A stretch of DNA of 64,000 nucleotides from assembly GCA_037043455.1 (NCBI GenBank), contig JAWPHD010001826.1:186001-250000 (forward strand), in the 5' to 3' direction. The position numbers and the translations under genes are program-made. This stretch comes from Cyrtodaria siliqua (lineage: Eukaryota; Mollusca; Bivalvia; Adapedonta; Hiatellidae). Below are positions 22,539 through 34,506 of the stretch, piece by piece. Under the pieces are notes generated by a model. That model saw nothing but the letters and a program-made list of their open reading frames with translations, did no database searches and was not told where the DNA came from. Every line of letters begins with the position of its first letter. The stretch's first letter is position 1.

Positions 22539-24330
22539 TCATTCCGATATTCTGACACGTGCACCAGTCCCATACACATGCACGTCACTTCCCATGGAAC
22601 TCAGCCCTTCATCACTGGTCTCGTCATCAGAACATTTCAATAAGGTGTTCATGAAACTCTCTATGGCTTCGTCGTACGATGGAAGAGAAAGTACGCCATC
22701 GTTACTGAAAATGTTTCTAATCGTATTCAGGTGAACAACTGTCTCATCCGCATCGACATCGTAGATATTTCTTTCCAAATCGCAAATGCTGCTACACTCA
22801 TTGTCATTGCCCATAACGTTTTCATCATCATCACAATCGCTGACAAAGGCTTCATCGTCCTCGTCGATTAGACAACCATTAAATAGATCCCTTCCTTTCG
22901 GAATGACTGTATCATCTAGAACAGAACTTACAGAGTCCTCCATACTCGAAATGCTGTCAACAAACGCATCGTCCTGTGATTTAAAATCATCTTCAAATTC
23001 ATTTATAAAGGCGTTGTTCAAGACACTTTTACCGAAACTTTGCGACATTGGAAGACGGCTGCGTCCATCTTCTTTTGTAAGTAGTGAACAGCATCCGACA
23101 GAGACTTGTTGTATGTAGGTCATACTGTCATTGATATAACGGTGCATTAGTTCTAATTTTCCCGAAACCTGAGCATCTGTATTGTTCATGGTACTGTATG
23201 TAGTACCGGATTTAATGTTTTGTTCCTTCATGCTGATCTGTAGAGCATTGTTACTTTTGTTCAAATTATTCTCGACAGAAGAATGTTTCTTGTCTAAGCG
23301 ACGCTTTGAGATTTTCATAAACAATGCTCCCAAACCCTGCAGCTTCTTTTTGGGACGTGGTATAGCTGCCGTCTTTGATTTGCCACCGTCAGTTGGTTTA
23401 ATAACAAGGGTAGACGTGTTCTCGTCTACTCCAAAAGATCGTAATACCTTCAGAATTTTGGTTTTCTCAGACAACGCTTTCTCCACACCACTGGCCGAAA
23501 ATGCAAACAAGGCAAAGCGACACGTATCGTCAGGAAGTGTAGACTTTTGAAGCGACATTTTGATTACGTCATCACAAGTTGTGTACCTCGTGACATCATG
23601 GATGATGACAGTCTCGTTATTCAAAATAACACTGACGGTCTGTCTTGGCTTTGGAGTATCAATCTGCAAAAACAATCAGTAAATAATGTTATACTTTTAT
23701 ATATTAATAATGCACTGAGAAATTAATTGATAAAACAAGGTGAGTGATGAAGGTAAACTGTAGCATGTACATTTATTTTTATTGTAGCATGGTCGGTGAC
23801 ATTTCCTTTGATGAATGCAGAGCATTAACTCGTTTAATTTAGGGTAACTAAAGCTACGTCCATCTCGGTGTTTAAATAGGCCAACTCGCTGAGACCAGAC
23901 TCTATCTATTACTTAGAGAAACTCAACCACCTCAACCAACACGATAATCACGTGTCTAGAAATGGCAAAACAGAGCATTCAGACACAAATTACAACAAAC
24001 ACATTAAACAGCGAAGACAGACAATTTGAACATAAACAATTGTAGAATATCATAATACTGAACATTATAAACACTTGTCTCTCTTTATAGAAATGAAATT
24101 TAATAATCATAAAATCACCATCAATGCACACAACTGTTCGATATAAGCAATGCTGGTGTATTGAATAACGTCGGCGAATAATTAGAAAATTACCAAACAC
24201 ATCAAATTCACATTAATTGTTCTTGAATATATACATGTATCACTTACATGAATTTAAACAACGTTCATACCAATATCTATCACATGTGTCCATTTAAGTT
24301 TACTATAGTGAAGTGAACGGCACTTACCAT
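22539..24330 (-). CDS. Ras-association domain protein, RASSF9/10-like (paralogue 2)
   Basis: Two coding exons. Exon 1 supplies only the start codon (ATG at 24,330-24,328), followed by donor GTAAGTG. Exon 2 runs 23,663-22,539 after acceptor TTTTTGCAG. The spliced product is about 375 aa, beginning MIDTPKPRQTVSVILNN. Residues about 9-90 form an RA domain (VTRYTTCDDVIKM, ALSEKTKILKVLRSFG). A basic region (PRPKKK, ISKRRLDKK) and a long acidic Ser-rich part follow. The tail DDETSDEGLSSMGS closely resembles the conserved C-terminal motif of vertebrate RASSF9/10, which supports the family call. The tract is more diverged than the two inverted-duplication copies but shares the intron placed at the N-terminus and the upstream CCGGAAG/CACGTG pair. 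Confidence 0.8.
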
Positions 24331-24359
24331 ATTGCTGGTTGATACTATTCTCTTTTCAA

Positions 24360-24905
24360 AACAGATGTTGAATAATACAAAGTTGGTAGTGTAAGGAGAA
24401 CTTATGTCGATGATCAGATAACAAAGTTGGTAATGTAAGGAGAACTAATGTCGACGATCAGATCACAAAGTTGGTAGTGTAAGGAGAACAGATGTCGATG
24501 ATCAGATCACAAAGTTGGTAGTGTAAGGAGACCTAATGTCGATGATCATATCACACAGTTAGTAGTGTAAGGAGAACTAATGTCGATGATCAGATCACAA
24601 CGTTGGTAGTTTAAGGAGAACTGATGTCGATGATCAGATAACAAAGTTGGTACTGTAAGGAGACTTACGTCGATGATCAGATCACAAAGTTGGTAGTGTA
24701 AGGAGAACTGATGTCGATGATCATATCACCAATTTGGTACTGTAAGGAGAACTAATGTCGATGATCAGATCACAAAGTTGGTAGTGTAAGGAGAACTAAT
24801 GTCGATGATCATATCACAAAGTTGGTAGTGTAAGGAGAACTAATGTCCATTATCAGATCACAAAGTTGGTAGTGTAAGGAGAACTAATGTCGATGATTGG
24901 ATCAT
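24360..24905. repeat. 44-bp minisatellite in the 5' region of the RASSF-like gene
   Basis: About twelve copies of a unit containing AAAGTTGGTAGTGTAAGGAG. It begins about 30 bp upstream of the start codon and ends about 75 bp from the E-box, so the transcript probably includes it or removes it as an intron. Confidence 0.95.
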
Positions 24906-24980
24906 GAAGAATATGAGGAGTCAATGCTCTGGTCAGTGATTTACCTACTTATATATTACCAACCTGATTTAATCAAGAGT

Positions 24981-25018
24981 CACGTGGTTTGATAATTAAT
25001 ATAATGACTTCCGGTCCG
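24981..25018 (-). promoter_or_regulatory. probable promoter of paralogue 2
   Basis: On the minus strand ACCGGAAGTC (25,005-25,016) is followed by CCACGTGAC (about 24,978-24,987). This is the same pair and order as in the duplicated arms, but without the AAGATGGCGG box. Confidence 0.5.
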
Positions 25019-25019
25019 A

Positions 25020-25850
25020 CGGAAGCGTGTGGCTTTATGACAGTTGGCACACGACACTAATTATCGTTAATTATATCTGATAAATACTTACAGCGATGAT
25101 AATTATCGGAGCCTGCCTTGGTTAAAAACGATTTCAATAATAATCGTTACTATAATGCTATAATTAAAATTAAACTATTGCTAAGTTCTGATTTGGTAGG
25201 ATATTAAAAATATAATGATGAAGGCAATAGGTGGCCATGCATTGTATTTTGAAGAGAAACTAGTCAGTATAGAATTTAATATTTTATTAGAGTGTCACAT
25301 ATAAAAGTTACACATATATATATACATATTACATAAACAAACCTTTATACCCGGCCGCAATAATGACATATGAGATACTTAAAATAAATATGTTATTATT
25401 CAATGCTCCCATTATATAAGTAATAGTCCTTTATGTACAATAGCATAACGTCAGGTTCAAATTTTGGTTACGATGATTTCCAAAATTCATTCGAATGTAA
25501 ACACATTACACGAAGTATTACTTAAATATAGAGATGTTTGCGAGACAATTATCGAAATATCTCCAGCAATGTGTTTTAACAACAAATGAGACACACACGG
25601 CAACCTTTTTTTTTCAATTTAGCTTTACAATTGCAATCCAGTATCATTTTCACTTTAAACTTACTTGTATATAATAATATATGATTTGTTTCAATATATC
25701 ATTGTTGTTATATAATGAACATATAGTAAACTAGTCGAATAGTTATAATAATTAATCATGATTTGCAAATATGCAAGTTATGTAGAAAAAAGTAACGGAA
25801 CACCGGGATTAGTACAAATCAAGATTGTCGTCGTGTGTCTCTTAAATCTA
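25020..25850. other. unannotated AT-rich stretch
   Basis: No coding frame, RNA gene or tandem repeat is supported. Confidence 0.4.
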
Positions 25851-25854
25851 GCAA

Positions 25855-26050
25855 CAAACCAAATGCGTTTGTGAAATAGTAACAAACCAAATGCGTTTGT
25901 GGAATAGATACAAACCAACTGCCTTTGTGGAATAGTAACAAACCGACTGGAATAGTAACAAACCGACAGCGTTTGTGGAATAGTAACAAACCAACTGCGT
26001 TTGTGGAATAGTAACAAACCGACTGCGTTTGTGGAATAGTAGAATAAAAT
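25855..26050. repeat. 28-bp minisatellite
   Basis: About seven copies of a unit containing ACTGCGTTTGTGGAATAGTA. Confidence 0.9.
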
Positions 26051-26084
26051 CTGATCCACACACTTTACAGTCCCCTTCTCATAC

Positions 26085-26521
26085 CTGGCATTTCGTGAAT
26101 TGTGTCGACCGTAATACAAACATAGTTCGTGAAGTGTGTCGGCCGTAATACAAACACAGTTCGTGAAGTGTGTCGACCGTAATACAAACACAGTTCGTGA
26201 ATTGTGTCGACCGTAATACAAACACAGTTATTGAAGTGTGTCGACCGTAATACAAACACAGTTCGTGAAGTTTGTCGACCTTTATACAAACACAGTTCGT
26301 GAAGTGTGTCGCCCGTAATACGAACACAATTCGTGAAGTGCATCGACCGTAATACAAACACAGTTCGTGAAGTGTGTCGACCGTAATACAAACACAGTTC
26401 GTGAAGTGTGTCGACCGTAATACAAACACATTTCGTGAAGTGTGTCGACCGTAATACAAACACAATTCGTGAAGTGCATCGACCGTAATACAAACATATT
26501 CGTGAAGTGTGTCGACCGTAA
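26085..26521. repeat. 34-bp minisatellite, main block
   Basis: About thirteen copies of a unit containing GTGTCGACCGTAATACAAAC. Further pieces of the same array lie at 26,760-26,796 and 29,885-29,945, separated by two retroelement insertions. The minus-strand frames of 128-153 codons are array translation. Confidence 0.95.
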
Positions 26522-26760
26522 TTCAATTCAATTCAATTCAATTATTGTATTCAGCATAAACATCATACAATGTTCATCGCCTATTACAATGAGGCGGTTA
26601 CATTACATTGAGAAGAGCATGTATAATACTATCATGGAGTAAAGCTACAAAAGAGCACTTACACCTACTATTTTAAACAAACAATTTCGAATAGTATATA
26701 GCATAACTAATACAGAGGGGAAAATCACCAGAACAAGAAAGAAGAAGAAAGAGAGAAAGT
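26517..26760 (-). mobile_element. truncated LINE 3' end in the 34-bp array
   Basis: A 3'-untranslated-type fragment (minus strand ends in TTGAATTGAATT repeats, the slippage tail of several LINE groups) interrupts the array just after CGACCGTAAT. Array sequence resumes at ACAAACCCAGTTCGTG. Confidence 0.7.
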
Positions 26761-27204
26761 ATACAAACCCAGTTCGTGAAGTGCATCGACCGTAATTAAC
26801 AGAACATAACTTTATTTACATCTCAGGCATACATATATGCAGTAAGAGGAAATGTAACAAAATCACAAATAATATATTATAGTGTGTGAACAAAGACAAG
26901 AATTGTTTTCATTTAGTACATTTCATTGTTGGGGGAAACAGATGCTATATTTGTAAACTATGTTCCTACCGATATAGTTAGCTTATATCTATCTGCCACA
27001 TTGTAGAGCATAAGGGATTTAAAAAAGCAAAACAAATAATCTTTATACGCGAGGTTTCAACAAGTCTAGCAATGAACAATATATGAAGACTAGTAATGAT
27101 TTGGCATAATAAACTAGTAAACTTACGTACCAGATAAAGGCCGTTATCCGGACTGAGACTATGTATGTAGTGTATTTGAAATACTTATCAATTAGTTTCA
27201 TAGT

Positions 27205-28575
27205 TCAGCAGAGTGTTTCACGTGGAAAATTCTTAAACATGTAAGTAGCAAAATTACTTAATTTTAAAAGATTTTCAGATGTCGATAACGTTAAAAGGAA
27301 TTTAACATCATTATCGGGGTTCGTTTGTCTAATCAGGGAATGAATGTGTTGCCTATAGTTCGAGAAGTAACTGCATTCTATTAAGTAGTGTTGTTCATTT
27401 CCTATTTTATTTGCGTGTTTAAGTGACATATTCTTTCGTGTTCCGCTGTTCCATTCCATCTACCAGTTTCTATGGGGAAATTATGATTCGCCGTTCTAAG
27501 TTTATAAATTTGCATACCTTTTGATATAGTCAGAAGCTTAAAGTACTTTTCAATTTCAAGATTTATTTTAAACGAGTTGTACAATTTTCCTTTGTTAGAT
27601 AGGGTCATTTGAGAACTCCAATTCTGTATATTTTGATCCAAGATATTTATATTGTTTAATTACTTCTATATCATTCGCACCAATTAAACATTTAAAACGT
27701 GATATATTTCTAGCACCAAATACCATAATTTTTGTTTTCGATACGTTAATGTTTAGTTTCCAATTGTTAAAATATTCATCAAAAGCGTTTAGGCTATTCT
27801 GAAAATCAGTCGCGTCGTCCAATCTAATAATTGTATCATCGGCCTACATCAGTACAAGTAGCTTCAGGCAGTTATGCACAGAACTTGGATCTTTAACATC
27901 TGCACCTTTGCTATTCCGAATTAAGAGATTGCTTTCCATATCATTCAAAAAAAGAGAAAACAAAACGGGATATAAATTTTCACCTTGGCGGACTCCTGTT
28001 TGGCAGGGGAAATATAGGGAGGAAGTTCCGTTTTTAAATACGCATGATTTTATGTTTTGAAACATATTGTATATAACTTGAAATACTTTTCCCGTAACTG
28101 AACTAGCTAAGAGTTTGAACCAAAGTCCACTTCGCCATACTTTATCAAAGGCCTGGGAAAAGTCTATAAGAGCACAGTATAGTTTCTTTTTGTTTACACG
28201 CACAATTTCTAAAAGAGTCTGCATTACAAATATATGATCCATACATGAGTAATGTTTCCTAAAACCTGCTTGATTTTCTTTCAGGATAGCGTTGTCCTCG
28301 ATAAATGTATTTAATCTGTGATTGATAATAGCGGTAAACAGTTTTCCGAAGCAGCTTAAGATTGTAATCGGCCTGTAATTATTCGGATCAGTGGATTCAC
28401 CTTTATTTTTGTAAATAGCGTATATCGTACCTTCAAGCCAGACGTTCGGTAAATGACCTGTATCCAATATCATGTTAAAAAGCAGGGTGTAAGCTGGTAA
28501 GAATATTACCTTCGTGGTTTTAATATACTCATTTAAAATGTTATCATTAGAGCTTGAAGTTTTTGCGTTCTTCAA
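27205..28575 (-). pseudogene. LINE reverse transcriptase with stop at YADD
   Basis: RT motifs are clear: NNYRPITILSCFGKLFT, QAGFRKHYSCMDH, motif A YCALIDFSQAFDKVW, and motif B GVRQGENLYPVLFSLFLNDM. The catalytic box reads stop-ADD: the codon before GCC GAT GAT is TAG (27,846-27,844) where tyrosine of YADD is expected. The frame continues afterwards (TIIRLDDATDFQ, LNINVSKTKIMVFG). A further shift near 27,600 separates the C-terminal Cys/His part (EQHYLIECSYFSNYR). Confidence 0.85.
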
Positions 28576-28937
28576 TTTGTTAAATCACGCGAGTATTTCC
28601 GCTTCAGTTATAGATGCATTCAATTCATTAAGATCATAGTTCAAATTATTGTCTATTATGTCAGAAATAAAATCGTTCTCACCTGGATAATTAGTGGTAT
28701 TTTTAGTTTATTGTCTTGAAATGGTTATATAAAGTATCGATACTAGGAGATTTTTTGTTCGTTTTAGGGTTAATGCTATGAATATATTTCCAATAATCCT
28801 TTGGGTTATTGGATTGTAAATTTCTTAATTCGTCCGCTTTTTTTGATTTATACTCTTTATTATAATATGTCATGGTCCGTTTATATTCCTAGCTGGCGTT
28901 TTGTAAAATAAGTTTGTTAGTGTTTGATTTATCGTTT

Positions 28938-29885
28938 CTATAAATCGTTTTTAATGTTGTTAATGGGATATGTTCGTTTTGTAGGGAATTTGTCTCGGGC
29001 TGACTTGTTAAGTAAAGTAGTTGTTTGATCAGTTATGGCGTTTATAGAATTTGCGGAGCATGGTAGTGTCTCGCACATCTGTATACTATTATTCAGCTGC
29101 GTATTGTCGATGTTGTTTAGAAAAGTGTCACTAGAAGACTGCTCCCATTTTGGTTTACACTGGCTATGCGTATTATTATTAGCGTTGTTGTTAGTGCTGC
29201 ATGCTTCATTTATACCGTTATGCTTACGAAGATTAATTGATAGTTTAAGAATCGCGTGTCCATCAGAAAATAACGGGTCTGTTTCGATAATCTCAAAATC
29301 GCTTATGAACGGGAAACACTCCGCCGTCGCTATTGCATAATCAATGACTGAGCTATTTCTGAATGTAAATTGACCAATATTTGTGTCCTTACCTAATCGA
29401 CCGTTCAATATAAACAAGTTATTATTTCGGCAAATATCTATCAGGGAGAATCCATTTGTATTGGTGTTAGTGTCTTGTGATGATCTAGACAGGGGTATAT
29501 TCAGTTGCTCGAGAATAGAGTATTTGTTAAAAAAGGATAAAGTTTCATCACCAAAATCATACAATTCGGCTAAAAAATTGTCAGCCGTAATAAAATCGGG
29601 TAATTTAGAGGTTCTGGCGTTTATATCACCTGTAAGCAGTGTGTATTTAAAATTATTGCAAACATTTTGTATTTCATGTTCTAGAGATATAAAGTCGTCT
29701 TTATTCAAAAACTTGGATTTATCAGGGGGCACATATAATACACCTAACATAAGATCATCGTCTTTGTTAGTAAATGATTTTAGCAGTTTTAGCCATAATA
29801 CATATTCACTATCAGAGTTAACAATTTCAACAAATGGCAAAATATCATTTTTTACAAAAAAACTATTAATACAATAATCAGATAA
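28938..29885 (-). pseudogene. LINE AP-like endonuclease domain
   Basis: About 315 residues, open from the insertion point. The family's strand and loop motifs are visible (LGVLYVPPDKS, LLTGDINART, FRNSSVIDYAIA, FSDGHAILKLSI). It nicks target DNA for target-primed reverse transcription in active elements. The N-terminal catalytic Asn/Glu part is missing by 5' truncation. Confidence 0.75.
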
Positions 29886-29939
29886 TAATTCGTGAAGTGT
29901 GTCGACCGTAATACAAACACATTTCGTGAAGTGCATCGA

Positions 29940-31160
29940 CCATAAATGTCAATGTCAAAACCATATGAGAATCATTCAGTATCATGTAGGAACCAGTCAG
30001 TGTCAACACCATGTGGGAACCATTCAGTGACAACATTATTTGCGAACCAATCTTTGTCAACGCCATGTGGGAATCATTCTGTATTTACTCTATGTGGGAA
30101 CCGTTAGTTTTTAACACCATGTGGAAACCATTTAGTGTCAACAACACTTAGGAACAATTCTGTGTCAATGCCATGTGGGAACCATTCAGTATTAACTCTA
30201 TGTGGGAAACCATTAGTGTCAACGCCATATGGGAACGTTTATTCTTAACACCATATGGGAATCATATATAAAACATTCAGTGCCAACAACATATAAGAAC
30301 CATTCAGTGTCAAAACCATGTGAGAACAATCCAGTGTAAACACAATATGTCAGTGTCAACACCATATGTGAACCATTCAGTGTCAATTCCATTTGGGAAC
30401 CATTCAGTGCCAACACCATGTAGGAAGCATTCAGTGTCAACATTATGCGGGAACCATTCAGTGTAAACACCCTATGGGAACAATTAGTATCACCAGCATG
30501 TGGGAACCATTCAATATCAACACTATTTGGGAATCATGCAATGACAGCACCAAGTGGAAACCATTCAGTACCAACACCGTAACGGAACCATTCAGTGCCG
30601 ACAGTATGTGTGAACCATTCAGTATCAAACAGCATTTGGCAACCAGTCATTGCCAACACCATATGGGAACCATTCAGTACCAACATCATATCGAAAACTC
30701 CCAGTATCAACACTATATTAGAACCATTCATTTAGTACCTACATCATATGTAATCATTCAATGTCAACACCATGTGGGAACCATTTTGTATCAACACCAT
30801 GTGAAAACTATTCAGTATCAACACCAAATGGGAACTAGTCAGTGTCAACGCCATGTGCGAACCATTCAGCGAATCATACAGTGTTAACTCTATATCTGAA
30901 CCATTATTTGTCAACGTCATGTGAGAACTATTCAGTATCAACACCAAATGGGAACTAGTCAGTGTCAACGCCATGTGCGAACCATTCAGCGAATCATACA
31001 GTGTTAACTCTATATCTGAACCATTATTTGTCAACGTCATGTGAGAACTATTCAGTATCAACACCAAATGGGAACTAGTCGGTGTCAACGCCATGTGAGA
31101 ACCATTCAGCGAATCATACAGTGTTAACTCCATATCTGAACCATTATTTGTTATTTGGTG
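29940..31160. repeat. 27-bp minisatellite ending in 120-bp units
   Basis: A degenerate unit containing CCATTCAGTGTCAACACCAT recurs over 1.2 kb. From about 30,790 to 31,150 three nearly identical 120-bp higher-order units stand out. Frames in both strands are array translation. Confidence 0.9.
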
Positions 31161-32214
31161 CAAAAAAGAGGAGATACTCTTAAATTAAAGTTGTCTAACC
31201 CTACATTACAAACTCATCAGCATATAAACAACAATGATTGACAAATGTAGAGTCAAATACACCATCTCTCTCTCTCTCTGTCTCTATCTGTTATTATTTA
31301 CATTATTTATATCACACAATCATTATTGATATGATGCAATATTGCTAGCCTATTGCAGTTAACATGGCATGTATTGTGTTCAATAATACACGTGAACGAA
31401 TTTGCTTTTACTAAGATATGGATTTACGTAGAGCATTTTTGGGAAGCAAACGTCCATTGTGTATAACACACTTTTTATACATATTTTAATTCGATGCAGT
31501 TTCCGTTTATATACCGTTTGGTTGTTGATTTATTTATATTTGGAGGTTTATGTAGACCTTATTGGAGTCCTGTATTTCCGCTTCAATTTTTGGAAGTAAA
31601 TAAGAAATCGAGATCAAGTTATCTATGTAGCGTAACATCGAACAGTATTCCACAAATAACGATAATCACTGCAAATGTTGTCCGTATACTACTAAATGCA
31701 CAGGACAATTCACAGGCAGAAAGAGTGGTGAAGACAAGGTTACCGACTTGGAACGGTCAGTAGGCAGTATGGCCGGTCAGTAGGCAATACGGCGTAATGG
31801 TTAGCTTAAACCCATTTTAATTCATAAGACAGTGTTAATACATATAAAGGTGCTTTGTGACTAAAGTTTAAAATGTCTAGTTCAATGCGGTTATAATTGC
31901 AAGAATATTTGAAATTTTTAATATGTTAAAAAATTACACCACCACCCCACCCATCCCCATAAAAAACAAAATCAAACAACAACAACAACACAAAAAACAA
32001 CAACATATATGTATATATATATATTATACCTGCTATACTATAATTGGTTGATATGACCTCAATAACAACCGATTTTATCTGACAACATCGAATTTCAAAT
32101 TCGCCATACAATGTATTGTTACACATTGTTCTACATATTGCATTTCAAAACATTGCCTTCATTCGGTGAGTTTACATTCTAAATATTAATATGTAAAGAG
32201 GTTTTGCAGTTTAC
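31160..32214. other. region beyond the last recognised receptor exon
   Basis: Contains a short CT microsatellite (31,265-31,285) and an 89-codon plus-strand frame (31,494-31,763) of no recognised family. If the receptor gene has a further 3' exon on the minus strand it would lie here or beyond. I could not identify one. Confidence 0.4.
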
Positions 32215-32297
32215 CTCGGTCGGAATGTTTGAGGTCTGAATATACGTGTTCCTTTAAACTCGTAGAAGTTGTTGATTCATAAGAAGCTTCTGTATCT
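32215..32297 (-). CDS. receptor tail exon b3 (SYEST...HVYSDL)
   Basis: Acceptor ATTTCAG and donor GAG/GTAAAC bound 83 nt. Translation: DTEASYEST, then SLKEHVYSDLKHSDR. It enters in phase 2 and leaves in phase 1. VYSDL is a YxxL SH2-binding type motif. It lacks the Ile/Val/Leu/Ser at -2 of a classic ITIM (His instead). Third copy of the cassette. Confidence 0.8.
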
Positions 32298-33643
32298 CTG
32301 AAATAATACCAAAACAGTGAAATCTCCAGTAAAACAAATATGCTTTCCAAATTCAATAATAAAAAATAAAACAGGCACAATTATAAAATATTGTTTAAAC
32401 GTAAAACACAATATGTTTTTCAAATTTGTACTTCAACTGAATATTATAATAAAACCAAAGAAAGAAAGAAAGAAAAAAGAAAGAAAAAAAGAAGGAAAGA
32501 AAGAGAGGGGAGCGAGAGAGAGAGAGACGGACGGAAGGACGGACGGACGGGGAGAGAGACGTAAAGACGGACGGACGGGCGGAGGGAAGGAGGTATGGAG
32601 GGAGGGGGAGAGAGAGAGAGAGAGGAGAGGGTAGACATGGCAGGCAGTCAGGCAGGCAGGCACTGCCTGCAGGCAGACAGGCAGATGAAAAGATAGATTA
32701 AGATTGCTCGATAGGGCGAGAGATAAATAGATTAATAAAGAAGTAAAGGTTTGAATGAATTTATTATTTATTTTCCCGAATCAGGGAGAGAGGGAAGGAG
32801 AGAGAGAGAGAGAGAGAGAGAGAAAGAAGAGAGAGAGGGGAAAGAGAGAGGGAAAGAGAGAGAGAGAGAAATATAGAGAATGAGAGAGGAGGGGGTAGAC
32901 ATGGCAGGCAGTCTGACAGGCAGGTGTGCAGATCCATATATGAATTAAGAATGCTCGATAGGGCGGGAGGTAAATAGATTAATAAAGATGTAAAGGTTTT
33001 AATGAATTTATTATTTATTTTCCCGCCCTATGACATATAGATGGAAACAAAGAATACACTCTTTACTATTTCTATATTTCTATACATTTTTCTTATTCAT
33101 CTGACAACATACTATACCTTTTGGTCGATTCCAGCACAGTTCCGTTTTCATAGTTATCTAAAAAGAAGGTTTACATTACAGTGTACATGTGTGCTTGACA
33201 TAAACACATTGTAGACACAAGGTCAAACAGAAAATATAGCATTCACAGTCAAAACAATGAACAATTACAAGGAAACAAATAGAAGCTTAGTGTTAACCCT
33301 ACTTTGTAAACCAACCAGAGGCTCAGTTGAAGATTTCTCTTCAAATCCTCTATCCTATACAAAGTATGCGACACCAGACACAAACATGGTTGACAACTGC
33401 GGTGCCGGTTTTGAACTGTCAGTGGCAAAATTGCGTCTTGAGGTTTGAACCAGGTTATAGGGTTCACCAACAGTAGAAATAATGGTCGAACAGAAAATGT
33501 GGCGTACCGAGAACACAGTCAGCCAAAACACGCATTAAAATAAACAACCATTACAATGTTAATAACAAGCCAGGATTAACATTAGATGAACATATATATA
33601 TATGTATATAGAATAAACAACCACTACAATTTAATAACAGGTG

Positions 33644-33687
<44 letters not shown>

Positions 33688-33716
33688 AAACAACCACTAC
33701 AATTTAATAACAGGTG

Positions 33717-33766
<50 letters not shown>

Positions 33767-34327
33767 AAACAACCACTACAATTTAATAACAGGTGAACAT
33801 ATATATATATATATAGAATAAACAACCATTACAATGTTAATAACAAGCAAGGATTATCATTAGGTGAACAGATATATATATATAGAATAAACAACCATTA
33901 CAATGTTAATAACAAACAAGGATTATCATTAGGTGAACATATATATATTATTAACATTGTAATGGTTGTTTATTCTATATATATATATATATATATAGAA
34001 TAAACAACCTTACAATGTTAATAACAAGCCAGGATTATATATATAGAATAAACAACCATTACAATGTTAATAACAAGCCAGGATTATCATTAGGTGAACA
34101 TATATATATATAGAATAAACAACCACTACAATTTAATAACAGATGAACAGATATATATATATATATATATAGAATAAACAACAACTACAATTTAATAACA
34201 GGTGAACAGATATATATATATATATATATAGAATAAACAACCATTACAATTTAATAACAGGTGAACATATATATATATATACGTGAATATAGAATAAACA
34301 ACCACTTCAATTTAATAACAGGTGAAC

Positions 34328-34377
<50 letters not shown>

Positions 34378-34475
34378 AACAACCACTACAATTTAATAAC
34401 AGGTGAACAGATATATATATATGTATATATATATATAGAATAAACAACCACTACAATTTAATAATAGGTGAACAG

Positions 34476-34506
<31 letters not shown>

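Larger units (their letters stand above)
26796..29885 (-). mobile_element. non-LTR retrotransposon (LINE), nearly full ORF2
   Basis: About 3.1 kb inserted within the 34-bp array. In order on the minus strand: AP-endonuclease (29,885-28,938; LLTGDINARTS, SVIDYAIAT, SDGHAILKL), a linker with frame breaks (28,575-28,938), and reverse transcriptase (28,575-27,600). The 3' end (GTTATGTTCTGTTAATT) meets the array at about 26,796. The 5' end is truncated inside the endonuclease N-terminus at 29,885. The element is dead. Confidence 0.85.

Noticed and set aside
26065..26526. Minus-strand frames of 128-153 codons with FVLRSTHFT repeats
   Set aside because: 34-bp minisatellite translated in three frames, giving the same 34-residue cycle in each.
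31494..31763. 89-codon plus-strand frame
   Set aside because: Composition is more protein-like than most, but no family, no homologue within the window and no supporting signals.
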